Source: Sclerotiophoma versabilis
Lineage: Eukaryota; Ascomycota; Dothideomycetes; Pleosporales; Didymellaceae
Direction: 5' to 3'
DNA: 64,000 bases
Assembly (NCBI GenBank): GCA_012274445.1
Contig: JAAROD010000095.1
Location: 248,001-312,000, forward strand
The translations under genes and the position numbers were made by a program. How positions within the stretch are numbered: position 1 is the first letter of the stretch; each line of letters opens with the position of its first letter. Shown here one piece after another: positions 9,157 to 20,731 of the stretch. Below the pieces are notes generated by a model, which worked only from the letters and a program-made list of their open reading frames with translations, was not told the origin of the DNA and did no database searches.

Positions 9157-12151
9157 CTACCACGTCCCCTGCAGCGGCAAATTCCTGCTCGAGAAGCCCA
9201 CGGTAATCCCAAATTCACCCGCAGTAGGCATAACCCAGTTCTGTCTCTTCACATCCCAATAGCTCAGATCCCTCCTCGTCACTTCAAACGTGACCAACTG
9301 TTTACCTCCACCGGTGCCATGCTCCTGCTTGCTCGCCTCGACAAACAACTTTTCAAAGCCGCGCAGCACCCTGACAGGGAAGTCGACCGCCTCGCCAGTC
9401 TCGGGGTCTTTGTAGTCTTTAGGGAAGGAGATGTAGAGCTGTACGACTGTTGAGCCGTCGACAGGGCCGATGTTAGTCACAGATGCGGAGACGGTGAGGA
9501 TTGTGGTGTATAGATCTGGATTGCCTCCGGGCCCGCCTCCTGCTCCGCTGAGCGGGGACTGGGTGACGGGTTCGGGGGTATGAAACGACGTGCCGTCAGT
9601 CGATTCAAGGTACGGGTAGATGTACTTTTCGATTTTGTGATAGTCCTTGGGGAAGAGGGCGGATTTGGGATCAGGAAGATTGGTCGGGTAGGTCGGTGGC
9701 GCGATACCGGAGGGGCGGGCGGAGGGTAGCGGGGATTTGCCGTGCTTTGAGCGGATGAGGAGGGAGGACAGCTTGAACTGCGTGTACGAGAGGCCGTAAC
9801 CGAATTCGTAGCGTGGAGTGATATCTTGCTTGTCAAAGTGGCGGTAATCGATGTATAGACCTTCGGAGAAGTTCTGTTGAGGAGCAAGGCCATCGGAGGG
9901 GCTGGGCAGGTACTTGACCTTGCTGCCAGGGCCAAAGTCTTCTTCCTTCTTCGCAATGGTGTAGGGCAGACGACCAGAGGGGTTGACATCGCCGAAAAGG
10001 ACATCGACTATGGCATTGCCAGATTCCTGACCAGGAAGGTTGGCAATGAGGACAGCCTTGACATTAGGAATGTCGATGAACTCCTCCAAGATGACAGAAC
10101 CGACCGTGTGAACCACAACGACAACATCGCCCTTGCCCTTGCCGCAACCTTTAGCAACATCCTTCACGAGCTGGTTACCATCCTTTTGAATAGATAAATC
10201 GTTTCTGTCACCACGAACGTCCGCCCATCTCAAATAGCCTTCCCCAGCGTCAGAGTTGACAAAAACAATGCACAGATCCTGATCCTCGACGATCTCCTTC
10301 TGCTTCGGCAGCTTGTTCTCGAGCCAATCGGTGACATACACGCTGTCCTTATCGAAGGCAGCTCGGATAGCGGACATTGGTTCAATGATGTACGGGAAGT
10401 CGACTGCACCAGAGCCCCAGCCCGAAGCCAGAGTGCCGTCATTGCAACTCTGGTCAGGGCACTTGTTGATACCATCATGAGGAAGACGTGCATCTTCGCC
10501 AAAAACGCTGACGCGGAACTTGGTCTGCCTCTTTGATTTCGATCCATCCTTGTGACCTTTGCGGCTGAGCGGCAAGACGGTGTCCTCGTTCTTGACCAAG
10601 ACAGTTCCCTCGGCGGCAACCTTGCGAACAATGTCCTTGTGATCGCCCTGTGCATTGACAAACTTGTTGACGACGCCCATGGTTTTATCCGACGGGCTAC
10701 CCTCATGAAGTTTGCCAATCTTGTCGTTGGTCCAAGAAGAGAAGTTTGGGCCTTCATCGGACCACTTGTCTTGTCCAACCTGGTACCAAGATGCGACAAC
10801 ACGGGTGACCATGTCGTCGAGACGGTCAATTGGCACGCTTCCATTCAATACGGCTTGTGTAAGCTTTGCACCCCACAGGCTGTTACCCTTGGCCCAGCGA
10901 AGGCCGTCGCCAGGCATAGACATGTCCAAACCAGCGAGCGCGCTTGCAACACCAGATCGCTGAGCCAGCCAATCCGATTGCACGAAGCCCTGGAAGCCCA
11001 GCTCGTCCTTCAGCACGCCATTCAGCAGCTTGCTGTTGGCACAAGCGTATGATGAGTTGACCTGGTTGTACGAGCACATGACAGAGGCCACGCCGGCCTT
11101 GACAGAGTCGGCAAACGGCCAAGCGTAGATCTCGTGCAAAGCACGGTCGTCGATGTTGCTTGAGATGGCATTCGGAATGCCCCACTCCCATGCCTGGCGA
11201 AAGTGCTCCTGTTCGTTGCCGACCCAGTGCTTAGCGGTTGCCATGACGCCCTCGTCCTGGATGCCCTTGATAGTCTGAGCGGCGGCTATACCTTGCAGCA
11301 CAGGATCGTTACCAAAGCCTTCCCAGTTGCGGCCTCCAGCAGGCAAACGGCCGATCGGGCCCATCGCAGGCCCAAGCAGAACGTTGACGCCCTTGAGCCG
11401 TGCTTCCTTGCCGTGGGCTTTGCCCCGCTGATACATGAGCTCTTTGTTCCAGGTGGCTCCGACGGTGACGCCGGCGGGGAAGGCGGTAATGTTGTCTGCG
11501 AAACGAATGCCGAGAGGGCCGTCCTACAATGTGTGTCAGCGCTGCAAGTCACAATCATCTCGGTGAGGTTCGTACCTGCAGACACAATTGAGGAAACTTG
11601 AGCCTTGGCACAGCTCCGTTGTTGCCAACGCACATGTCCATGCTCCAGCCGGTGCCCGTGGTGATGTTGACCTTCTCGACCAGCGTCATCTGCTTGACCA
11701 GCTCCGCCGCCTTCTTGTAGCTTTCCTCCCACGCAGGATCCGCTCCACCTTTCGGCGCAGGGTACCAGGGCGGGCTAAGCCCATCGAGCGGTACTGACGC
11801 TTTGTATGCCCAGATGCCCCCAGCCGCGAGTAGCAGCACCGTGGCGGCGACAAACGTCAGTAGCCAGCAGCAGCAGCGCCCCGGTGTGAACTTGGTCCTC
11901 CTTGCATATGGGACCGCGGTGGCAGCCTCGGCGTCCTTGAAAGAGGCCTTCCGTACTTTGAGATCGCCTGCGCTCTTCTTGCGCTTCAGCTTGCTGTCGA
12001 AGGCCAGTGGGTCGTGTTCCTCGAGATCTTCCAATGTGGCGTTGGAGTCCGAGGAGAAGCGCGTCGGCGTGGGCTCAAGGTCGTCGTCAGTCGGGGCATC
12101 GAGCCTAGCGTACTTGCCCCGACGCAGCTGATGCGATTCGTAGGGCGCCAT
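9157..12151 (-). CDS. GH3 beta-glucosidase, predicted type II membrane protein
   Basis: Hydrolyses terminal beta-D-glucosyl residues. Model: complement of 9157..11523 and 11576..12151, 980 residues, with one 52-nt GTACG...TGTAG intron. The N-terminal 90 residues are polar and lack a signal peptide, followed by one hydrophobic segment at about residues 93-114 (CCCWLLTFVAATVLLLAAGG), so the catalytic part should face outside or the lumen. GH3 signs: KHWVGNEQEHFR, and GFVQSDW with Asp376 as the expected nucleophile, followed by MSMPGD, then the GH3 C-terminal domain (WGSGAVDFPY) and a fibronectin-III-like end. The layout matches what I recall of the Aspergillus BglE/BglF-type membrane-anchored enzymes. 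It lies tandem with, and downstream of, the methylcitrate synthase gene, but no shared function is obvious. Confidence 0.92.
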
Positions 12152-12639
12152 GGTGTCGTCGAGCGAGAGTCAAGGTATTGATGACGGCAGAAGATAAGGA
12201 CGGCGCGAGCGTCGAGCTCAGTCTGATACTAGCGGGGCATCAGATTGGTTGCGTCTGGCGTTTGCGATTGCGATTGCGGTTGCGATTGCGATTCCAGCAG
12301 CCGGTTATGGAAGGCCAACGGCGAGTCTCACGAGGTGGGCAGGAGGACGCCTGGGTATGTGACGAGAATCATCGCAATCATCACCGCGCACCCCTGGTTC
12401 CTGCCGATCCGATGTGCTGGGCTTGCGCTAGTCAGGAGGCGCCTCCCGAAAAGAGTGGAGCATCGACACAGTTCTGATCAACATTTCGTCATCTTCATTA
12501 TCACGCTGTACCACAGTTGTTCAACCAGGATGACCCTAGGACTCATACGTGCTGTTGAAAGTGTATTGTTTATTGGCTTAACGCTGAAAATTTGGTATCG
12601 TCACAACATGTTCTTTTAGGGTGCCGAAGCTCGATCTTT
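12152..12639. other. Intergenic: beta-glucosidase promoter side, methylcitrate synthase 3' side
   Basis: About 490 bp separating two minus-strand genes. Apart from the hexamer repeat listed separately I see no gene. Confidence 0.5.
12259..12292. repeat. Short hexamer repeat (TTGCGA-like)
   Basis: Five to six imperfect copies of a TTGCGA/TTGCGG unit about 110-140 bp upstream of the beta-glucosidase start. Confidence 0.8.
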
Positions 12640-14273
12640 TTAGGCGCCAACCTGGTCCAAGATGCCCTGTAGGTTGATGCTCTTGGGACGCTCGATGGGC
12701 AGGCCCAGTGCCCTGTCCCAGATGAGCTGCGCAAGTGGCCCAAGACCACGGCTGACACCGAAAGTGGCAGTGTAGTAGAGGGTCTCCTTGAAGCCGTAGT
12801 GGTGGAAGAGAACGCCTGAGGACGAGTCGACGTTGGGGAAGGGGTTCTTTGTCTAAGGAAGATGTCAGCGCTTCTTCGAATTTGCGAGGGAATGGCTACA
12901 CACCTTGCCATGCTCCGTAAGCACACCAGGAGCTACCTCTGAGTTCTTCTTCACAAGCTGGTAGACGGGATCCGCTGCGACCTCAGGGCGAGCATCGGCG
13001 AAGTCCATAAGAGCCTGGAAACGCGGGTCGGGCTTCCTGAGGACTGCGTGACCATATCCGGGAATGACTCGTCCAGACTTCAGGACGCTCCAGAGGTACT
13101 TGGTCACATCGTCCTCGCTGAATTTCTCGCCAACAGCCTTCTGCATGTCAAGAATGAAGCGGAGCACCTCCTGGGCAGCGAGACCGTGGAGCGGGCCGGC
13201 AAGACCCTGCAGACCAGCGCTGTAGCTGAGGAAGGGGTCGCTGAGGGCAGAGCCAACTAAGTGAGTAGCGTGCGCAGACACGTTACCACCCTCGTGATCA
13301 CCGTGCAGAGCAAGGTACAAGCGGAGAAGATCCTGGAACCCCTCGTTCTCCTTGCCAGATTTGCCCAACATGGCAGCAAAGTTGTACGACCAATCTTGGT
13401 CCAGGTCGACCTCGTTGGGCAGAGCACCTCCGCCACGGTAAGCATTCTGGTAGATCTTGGCGGCGATGGTGGGCAGCTTGGCGAGCAGACTGATGGAGTC
13501 GTCGAAGGTCGGCTCCCAGTAGTCGGCTTTGTTAATACCCTTCTCGTACGCCTTTGCGAATTTGGACTCATAGTTTAGCGCTGAAACGGCGCAGGCAAAC
13601 TGTGTCATGGGGTGGAGGTCCTTGGGGAAATTGTCCAGCATCTGCTGAACAAACTTGGGGATTTGAGCCTTCTCAGCCAACTCGCGCGACAGAGCACGTG
13701 TCTGAGAGACGGAGGGAACCTCTCCTGTGAGCAACAACCAGAACATTGCCTCAGGCAGCATCTCTGTACCAGATGTGCCCTTGGGAAGTTCCTTTTGGCA
13801 GTCCTTGATGGTCTTGCCATGGAAGCGAATGCCCTCGTTCGCATCAAGGACTGAGCCCTCCCAGACCATCGCCTTGAGGCCTCTGCAATTACGTCAGAAG
13901 GTACCACTAAGATCTGCTCTAACACGCGTACCTCATGCCGCCCAAGGCATTTTCAACCTTGACCTCTCCGAGTTTCTTATCAGCCTGAGCCTTGACCTTC
14001 TTCAGCAGTTCGCGCTTGGCAGGCAGGACCCTTTCGAAAGTCTCCTTGAGTGTTGGCTCTGAGGATGAGGAGTAGCTGCATGCTTGCACTGCGCCGAATG
14101 TGTTAGTGCTCCGAGCATTAGCTTGCAGCAGTCAATTGCATACCAGACGCGAATGGACGAGTAGCTGAGGGCTGCAATAGCTCTCGTTAGCCAACAAACA
14201 TGCAATTGAGGTTGTGCAAGCTTACCTTTGCCGCTCGAAGAGCTCTCGCCGCAGTTCGTGCGCTCAGGGCCAT
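12640..14273 (-). CDS. mcsA: 2-methylcitrate synthase, mitochondrial
   Basis: Condenses propionyl-CoA with oxaloacetate to 2-methylcitrate, the first step of the methylcitrate cycle; family members also use acetyl-CoA. Model: complement of 12640..12852, 12904..13882, 13932..14088, 14144..14171, 14226..14273, 474 residues; all four introns are GT-AG, 49-55 nt. The N-terminus is Arg/Ala/Ser-rich with no acidic residues ([16 protein letters not shown]), fitting a mitochondrial targeting peptide. Citrate-synthase landmarks: [48 protein letters not shown] call it methylcitrate rather than citrate synthase because segments such as [28 protein letters not shown] and [18 protein letters not shown] match fungal McsA as I recall it, whereas CitA has RFRGRTIPECQ. 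The divergent neighbour encodes the last enzyme of the same cycle. Confidence 0.88.
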
Positions 14274-14828
14274 AGCTCTGACTTGTGAGGGGAAAGCTGG
14301 GGTAAGTTTTGCGGGGAACACAGCAGTTGTCTTGCTTCAACGGACTGCAAAGTTGATATTATGTCAACAGTCGTGGGTGCAGAAACAAAGCGGGAGGAAA
14401 AAAGGAAGAAAGATCCAACGGCAATGCTCGGCTACTACAATTCCAAGGGCACAGAGTCGCCCGCTGATGCGTGCGACGTCAACGTACCGAGGGGCATGGT
14501 TCGAGAGCGGCTTAGTGGCACGGGCTACCCTCGGCTTGTCGGTCTTGAGGAGAAGCTTCCCCAAGAAACACGATGATGAGGCTCTCCACATTCTGAAGGC
14601 CCAGAAAACAAAAGCAAAAGACGTTTGCTCCGCGCACGGAAAGCACAGCTGGGCAGAACAGCAAATCGCGTGCAGGTGGCAACATCGACACTCAACGTCC
14701 GAGTCATAGGGCGATAATTCCGCCATATCCGCAGCTGTGTTGCTTACCGCACCCAGCCCAGGAAAAGTTTCCACAGTTGAAAAGTGAGCTCTGCAGGCTA
14801 GAGCCTTCTTTCCCAGACCTCAATCGCA
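14274..14828. promoter_or_regulatory. Divergent promoter between methylcitrate synthase and methylisocitrate lyase
   Basis: The only DNA between the two start codons, 555 bp, so it must hold both promoters and leaders. Several short frames exist on both strands but none shows a domain. Shared control by propionate or carbon source is an inference from function. I found no inverted repeat strong enough to name as an operator. Confidence 0.7.
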
Positions 14829-16837
14829 ATGCTGCGCACAGTATCACGCTCCATCGCGCGCCAGAGCCGAACTCTGAGGACATCGAACCGAGCACCGCAG
14901 CTCCTGCGCCCGCTCTCCACCACCGCGTGTCGCATGTCGAGCTCGACCCTCAAGCCGGTAGACCCTCCCGTGTCGGCTGCGCTTCCGGGCGACTCCTTCC
15001 AGCTGCTGCCTGAAGCTTCCAAGGCAGGCCAGGCCGAAGATGCGCTCTTCGACGAGCAGGTACAGGCCGTCAAGGACTGGTGGGCGTCGCCGCGCTACAA
15101 GGGCATCAAGCGGCCATACTCTGCCGAGGATGTGGTGAGCAAGCGTGGTGCGCTGCAGCAGTCATACCCGAGCTCGTTGATGGCGCGCAAGCTGTTCAAT
15201 CTGCTGGAGGAGCGCGCAGCCAAGGGCGAGCCGGTACATACAAGTGCGTTCAATCCAGATACTTCCCGTGACACAACCGCTGATGCTGTCTTGCCACAGT
15301 GGGTGCCATTGACCCCGTGCAAATGACCCAGCAAGCCCCAAACCAGGAAGTGCTCTACATCTCCGGGTGGGCCTGTTCGTCCGTCCTGACCACCACCAAC
15401 GAAGTCTCCGCCGACTTTGGCGACTACCCGTACAACACCGTACCGAACCAGGTGCAGCGGCTCTTCAAAGCCCAGCAGCTCCATGATCGCAAGAACTGGG
15501 ACAACAGGCGCAAGATGAGCCCAGAGGAGCGGGCGAAGACACCATACCTGGACTACATGCGCCCCATTATTGCAGACGGCGATACAGGGTAGGTGGAGGA
15601 TCATTACAAGGTGGGAACCCAGTACTGACCAGTGAACAGCCACGGTGGTTTATCAGCAGTCATCAAGCTGGCGAAGCTGTTCGCCGAGAACGGCGCGGCC
15701 GGTGTGCACTTCGAGGACCAGCTCCATGGCGGCAAGAAGTGCGGACACTTGGCTGGAAAAGTTCTGGTTCCTGTCGGTGACCACATTAACCGCCTCGTAG
15801 CTGCAAGGTTCCAGTGGGATACTATGGGCTGCGAGAACCTCGTCATTGCCCGCACCGATTCAGAGAGCGGTAAGCTGCTGTCAAGTGCCGTTGACGTTCG
15901 CGACCACGAGTTTATCAAGGGTGTCACAGAAGAGACAGAACCTCTGGCTGAGACGCTGCAGAACATGGAGGCTGCCGGTGCGCCTGGCAAGGAGATTGAT
16001 GCCTTCGAGGCAGCGTGGGTGAAGAAGCATAAACTTGTCACCTACGACGAAGCTGTCGTACAACATCTTGAGAAGGAGGGCGCATCGCAGTCTACCATTG
16101 ATGCATACCTCAACGAGACTAAGCAGAACCCGAACCTATCCCTCCTCAAGCGCCGCGAACTTTCCGCGAAACACACCAAGACCCCCGTGTACTTCAACTG
16201 GGACATCCCACGAACACGCGAAGGCTTCTACCACTACAAAGCTGGCATGGCCGCTGCGACAAAGCGAGGCAAGGAATTTGCCCCATATGCTGATCTACTG
16301 TGGGTCGAGACCGGTGACCCAAGCGTAGAGAAGGCTGCTGGTTTCGCTGGCGAGATCAGGGAACAATACCCCGGCAAGAAGTTTGTCTACAACCTCTCCC
16401 CTAGCTTCAACTGGATGGGCCAAGGTTTCAGTGAGGAGGCTCTGAAGAGTTTCGTCTGGGATCTGGCCAAGCATGGGTAAGAGATTCGTGCCATTCTATC
16501 GTGAGGAAGTCACTGACAAAAAACTAGCTTTGTCTTCCAGCTCATCTCGCTTGCTGGTATCCACTCCACAGCAACAATCACCTGCGAGCTTTCGCGTGCC
16601 TTCAAAGACGAGGGCATGCTTGCATACGTCAAGCTGGTTCAAGCTCGCGAGAAGGAGCTCGGCTGCGACGTCCTGACGCACCAGAAGTGGAGCGGTGCCA
16701 GCTACATTGACGGCATCCTCGGCCACATACAGAGCGGTAGCTCGGGGAGTAAGAGTATGGGAGATGGGAATACAGAAACAGGTATGTTCAGAGCTCAAGA
16801 CGGTTCTTCTCTAGACTGACGATTCCAAGGCTTCTAG
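14829..16837 (+). CDS. mclA: 2-methylisocitrate lyase, mitochondrial (isocitrate lyase family)
   Basis: Splits 2-methylisocitrate into pyruvate and succinate, the last step of the methylcitrate cycle. Model: 14829..15243, 15300..15588, 15640..16476, 16528..16781, 16830..16837, 600 residues; introns 48-56 nt, and the last exon holds two codons and TAG. The N-terminus ([20 protein letters not shown]) is Arg/Ser-rich without acidic residues, so mitochondrial import is expected; glyoxylate-cycle isocitrate lyase of fungi lacks this. The active-site signature reads KKCGHL with Cys269; isocitrate lyases usually have KKCGHM, and Leu is what I recall for fungal methylisocitrate lyases. Other family signs: [42 protein letters not shown]. 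Isocitrate lyase is the alternative, less likely given the presequence and neighbour. Confidence 0.88.
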
Positions 16838-17088
16838 GTTCACATCTTGCTATATATATCACCAAATTTCACCATCAACCACCTAATCATAATCCACTGA
16901 CATTGAGCTCGACAAATGTGCAATAAGCCAGGATTCTGCATGTTACTCGCCAAATTGAGCCAAAAGCAACCTAGCGAGCTCCTAAGCCGAGACTCATCCT
17001 TTCCATTTCCTTGCTATCGCGCTCACATACTTCAGCCTTGCACCCCACTATACAAGTGTTCCCATCCTACATCATTCAAGCTTTGGAA

Positions 17089-19135
17089 ATGAAGGATTTA
17101 CCACCACTCAAATATACTGCACTTTCAGCGCAAGAAATTCGTCTACTCATTCCTGACCCCTCAGTCTCTGAAGGGGGCTTGTCTTGGTCGCTCAGGACGG
17201 CCAATGTTGATGACCCGGATCTCCATTTCGTCGCTCTGTCCTACGCTTGGGCAACTCAATCTCACCCTGATACCTTTCCAATCTGCTGCAATGGACATCA
17301 ACTTTGGGTGCACTATAATCTCTACACTGCTCTGCCTTTCTTAACGCGGCGTTATGAAGATTGCGCTTCCATGGGTGCGCCCTACTGGATCGACGCCATT
17401 TGCATTAACCAAGCGGATGATGAGGAGAAGATTTCTCAGATTCGATTAATGAACCTTATCTATCGACGGGCTGATAGGGTACTGGTTTGGCTCGGCCTCG
17501 CGCTGAAGCCAGAATGGCAAGCCCTCATACCCCGCGCAATTGAATTGCTACCTCTACTGATCAAAGAGTTTGCACGGTCCCGTCAGTCGAGTGCTAAGCT
17601 CACGCCCGATTTTATAGTTAATCGTGAACTCAGTCACCTCGGACGCGATGGCTGGGAAGCGATTCTGCATCTCTTGAGGAATACTTACTTTCAGAGAGTC
17701 TGGGTGGTTCAAGAGGTGACATTGGCCAAAACAGTCGCGTTCCTATGCGGCAACCACGTTATTGATTCGCAGTTGATGGAGAATGCAGTATTCGACAGCT
17801 GGCACATCACAAATTGGGCCATCTACGACTTGAGTACCTCGGGGCGAATGCGGATCCAGGCGCAAAACCAGAACGACAGCATTATCTTCGCCATCAGACG
17901 TATTGTCAAACGCTCTGGGGAAGAAAGGAATGCACACCGAACAATACGTCTTGCCAATCTTCTAGACAGTCAGACTTGCTTCGCTCCGCAAGATCGAGTA
18001 CTCGGTATACTCGGCATGGTCAAAGACGAGCTCGGAGATGCTACTGAGGGCCTCTACGTATACACTTCGATCGCAGATTTATACACGCGATTCAGTACCT
18101 TGCTGTTCGAAAACTCGGGACTGACGAAAGTCCACTGGTGGTTTTATCTGAGTATGGCGTTCAACAAGAAAAGAATCGACGGCTTGCCGTCGTGGGTACC
18201 TGATCTTCACAACAATGGCACCGAGTCCAAACGTCAGCCTTATGAATCGATGATTGCTGCTCGAACATACAGCGACCCTCCTTGGCAAGCCAGTTCCAAA
18301 CCTCGCGGAGCCTCCCACGGGCCCAGACCGGGAGAAATCGTCCTGCGAGGCAAACTACTGGACGAGGTTACTCTCATTCACCCCGAAGTTCCTCACTTTC
18401 CTGATGACTCGGAACCTGGGTATGGCGATGGCATGACATGGCTGTCTGTCTTAGTCAGCCTGATCAGATGGGAAAGCCAGGTTGCAGACACTGTATTATA
18501 CAATGACAGTGAAGAAACTTGTATACCAGAAGACACATACTGGCGCACCCTTTTAGCGGATTTCCGCGTAGACTTCACATCCGGCACGCAATTCACACGC
18601 GAAACATGGCGTCAGTTCAGAGAAGCAGGCCAATTCTTCCTGAGCCTTGTCCCGAGACTCGAACATCTCAAAAGGTATGTTATCACACTGTGGAATACGA
18701 TGGGGTTCTGCATGTCCTCTGTCCTCTGTCCTCTGTCCTTTGTCCTCTGGGTTCTGACTCCCGTTCAGCAAAACCGACACAGACCCCTGGGACCTTCCCG
18801 ACTGGGCGGAGTCAGGAGAAGAAAAGACTGTCATGGACTGTTTCCGCAATTCCAAGCACCCTGTGGCGCGATTTGTGGCTGTTCTTTGCTTCACGCGGGA
18901 TCATCAGTTGGTCAATACGAAGCTGGGGAGGTTCGGCTTCACTTGCACAGGCGTACAGCCCGGCGATGTGGTGTGTGTTTTCAACGACTCAGTCTCACCG
19001 TTCGTGCTCAGGAGAGTTAGCAACCAAAACGGGGACGCCAGATACGTATTTGTCGGTGATGCGTATGTACACGGACTTATGCACGGGGAGGCAGATAGGA
19101 TGGGCATTGACGAAGAGGATATCGTGTTAGTGTAA
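17089..19135 (+). CDS. HET-domain protein (heterokaryon incompatibility type)
   Basis: HET domains are TIR-like modules of fungal proteins that trigger cell death on contact with non-self or act in related immune signalling. Model: 17089..18674 and 18769..19135, 650 residues. ATG 17089 is the first in the frame. The domain covers about residues 46-190: FVALSYAWATQ, then PYWIDAICINQADDEEKISQI and RVLVWLG. The rest has no recognised module, as is usual for this large family, and shows no N-terminal partner such as NACHT. The 94-nt intron (GTATGT...TTCAG) contains a heptamer repeat; reading through it gives a short wrong tail. The gene converges on the methyltransferase gene with 100 bp between stops. 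Confidence 0.88.
18714..18749. repeat. Heptamer repeat CCTCTGT inside the HET-gene intron
   Basis: About five near-perfect copies of a CT-rich heptamer fill the intron upstream of its acceptor at 18768, which makes it the longest intron among its immediate neighbours. Confidence 0.85.
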
Positions 19136-19235
19136 TGTTTTCATCATGTCAATTATTTATTTAGCATCTAGGGTTAATCCCCAACTACAGCGTTCTTGAG
19201 TCTATATCCTCCTACTTCTATACCGCGCTTCGCTC

Positions 19236-20276
19236 TTACAACTCATTCTTCTCGGTCCTCTCCTTCTCTGGCTTCCTCCCCTTTGCGATCAGGATTGTTC
19301 GCCATAACTTCTTCCCGCCAAACTCCATGTATGACCGCTCCTTCAATATGATAACGTCAACGTCTATAAAGCCGGCTGCGGTGAAGAATTCCTCTACGCC
19401 GGAGAGGGTAAAATGCGGGACTACTATCGAGTCGTTCATCTTCTTGCGCAGTTCCGGGTCTGGGTTTGTGAAGTCTCCAGCTCCAGCTCCAGATTTATGA
19501 GAGGAGTGGTCGGCGGTGTGCGACTGTTTGGCCGCGTGGTTATGGGAGTGCTCATGCTTGTGCCCGTGGTCGTGTTGGCCTTTGTCATCAGAGTGCTTGT
19601 GCTCATGATCATGTTTGTGCCCGTGGCCGTGGCTGTGCACTGCATGATTACCTTCTGTTCCTTGGACTGGATTTCCGTTCTCGTCTGCGATGAGATCACC
19701 ACCCTCGAGGAAGTCGTTAATGACCAGCACGCCGCCGGGTCGAAGCCGCTCTTTCAGCTGTTTGGCGGCGTGCACTACGTCTTCGAAATGGTGGAAGCCG
19801 AACCCCACGGTCGCGAGATCGAAGTCCCACCACTCCTCCCCGGCAAGTTCGGCAGGTTGAGGATTGGTCTTGTCGAAGAGATCGCCGACGACCGCGTCGA
19901 CTGTCGATTCAGGCAGGCCGGCACTTGCTGCGCGCGATTTGTAGGTTGAGACCATGTTGGGTGAGATATCGATGCCAAGGGTTTTGGTCACGTAGGGACC
20001 GAAGGTACGTGTCATGAGTCCGGTTCCGCATGCATAATCCAGAAGGCGTACTTCAGCGGCATCGGAAGCGGAGCCTGTGTTGGCGAAAGGAATGCCGATC
20101 CAGTCGAGTCGAGAGCGTAGCTCGTCCGCGACTTGGGTGTTGACTGCTGCGAACCAGGGTTTGGCGTCGTAAGAGTCGGATATCGCGCTAGGGGTTGTTG
20201 GACTTTGACTAGCAGTAACATAGGTAGTGAAATCAACTTACTCGAAGTATTTGCGGTTTAGTTCTGCGACGGACAT
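19236..20276 (-). CDS. SAM-dependent methyltransferase with a histidine-rich insert
   Basis: Model: complement of 19236..20187 and 20242..20276, 328 residues, one 54-nt intron (GTAAG...CCTAG) after 35 coding bases. Class I methyltransferase signs: LLDYACGTGLMT (motif I, about residues 60-71), GIDISPNMV (motif II), VVGDLFD, WDFDLATVGFGFHHF, and LRPGGVLVINDF. Residues about 193-242 hold 19 His mixed with Gly, Lys, Asp and Glu in H-x-H runs, between the core strands and the final HFTLSGVEEFFTAAGF part. Such runs bind Zn, Ni or Cu in other proteins; here that is inference. The substrate is unknown; the core resembles the UbiE/Coq5 and Methyltransf_11-type group. A His-rich loop of this size is not part of the fold. 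Confidence 0.85.
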
Positions 20277-20731
20277 GTTGGCGGAATGTGAATGCCAGTT
20301 GCAGTTGAGTATTCAATGGTGTACTTTGGTGTATTTTGGTGTATTTTGGTGAATTGAGTGCTTTGTTGAGAGGATCAGAGTTCAGGTGTGGGTTTGATGT
20401 TATATATGTGATCTTAACGTCGTTGTGGATAGTTATGAAGTCGCCGCGGAGCTACTGACAAAACGCTCCCATTGGCTGAAAAGGGGACTAGTTCCACAGT
20501 ATTGATTGACCAAGTCGTGGTATTGGAAGAGCTTACATGCTCATCCTGTAGGCTATTTCAACTCCATGGCTATGCCTTTGCATGCTTGTGAAGCTGTTGA
20601 GTGTCACATAGCAGCACCTTGAGTGCTCTCTATACGCTAGTTCTTGCTCAGTGGCATCGAATGAAACTGGCTCGGAGACATATCGGGCCATAAACTGAAG
20701 GCAACTCCACAACGCCTCCAGGAAGTATGCC
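20277..20731. other. Intergenic, methyltransferase promoter
   Basis: Lies upstream of the minus-strand methyltransferase and downstream of TYW3. Holds three or four copies of a decamer GTATTTTGGT at 20319-20352 and an AT-rich TATATATG run near 20401, about 125 bp upstream of the start, which could serve as a TATA element. Confidence 0.5.
20319..20352. repeat. Decamer tandem repeat (GTATTTTGGT)
   Basis: Three to four direct copies within the first 80 bp upstream of the methyltransferase start, so probably in its 5' leader. Confidence 0.85.

Noticed and set aside
12640..14273. Annotation as ordinary mitochondrial citrate synthase
   Set aside because: Several diagnostic segments follow the McsA pattern and the divergent neighbour belongs to the methylcitrate cycle; still worth a tree.
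14297..14316. Two CreA-like SYGGRG sites (CTGGGG, GCGGGG) near the methylcitrate synthase start
   Set aside because: A six-base degenerate motif is expected about twice by chance in 555 bp on two strands.
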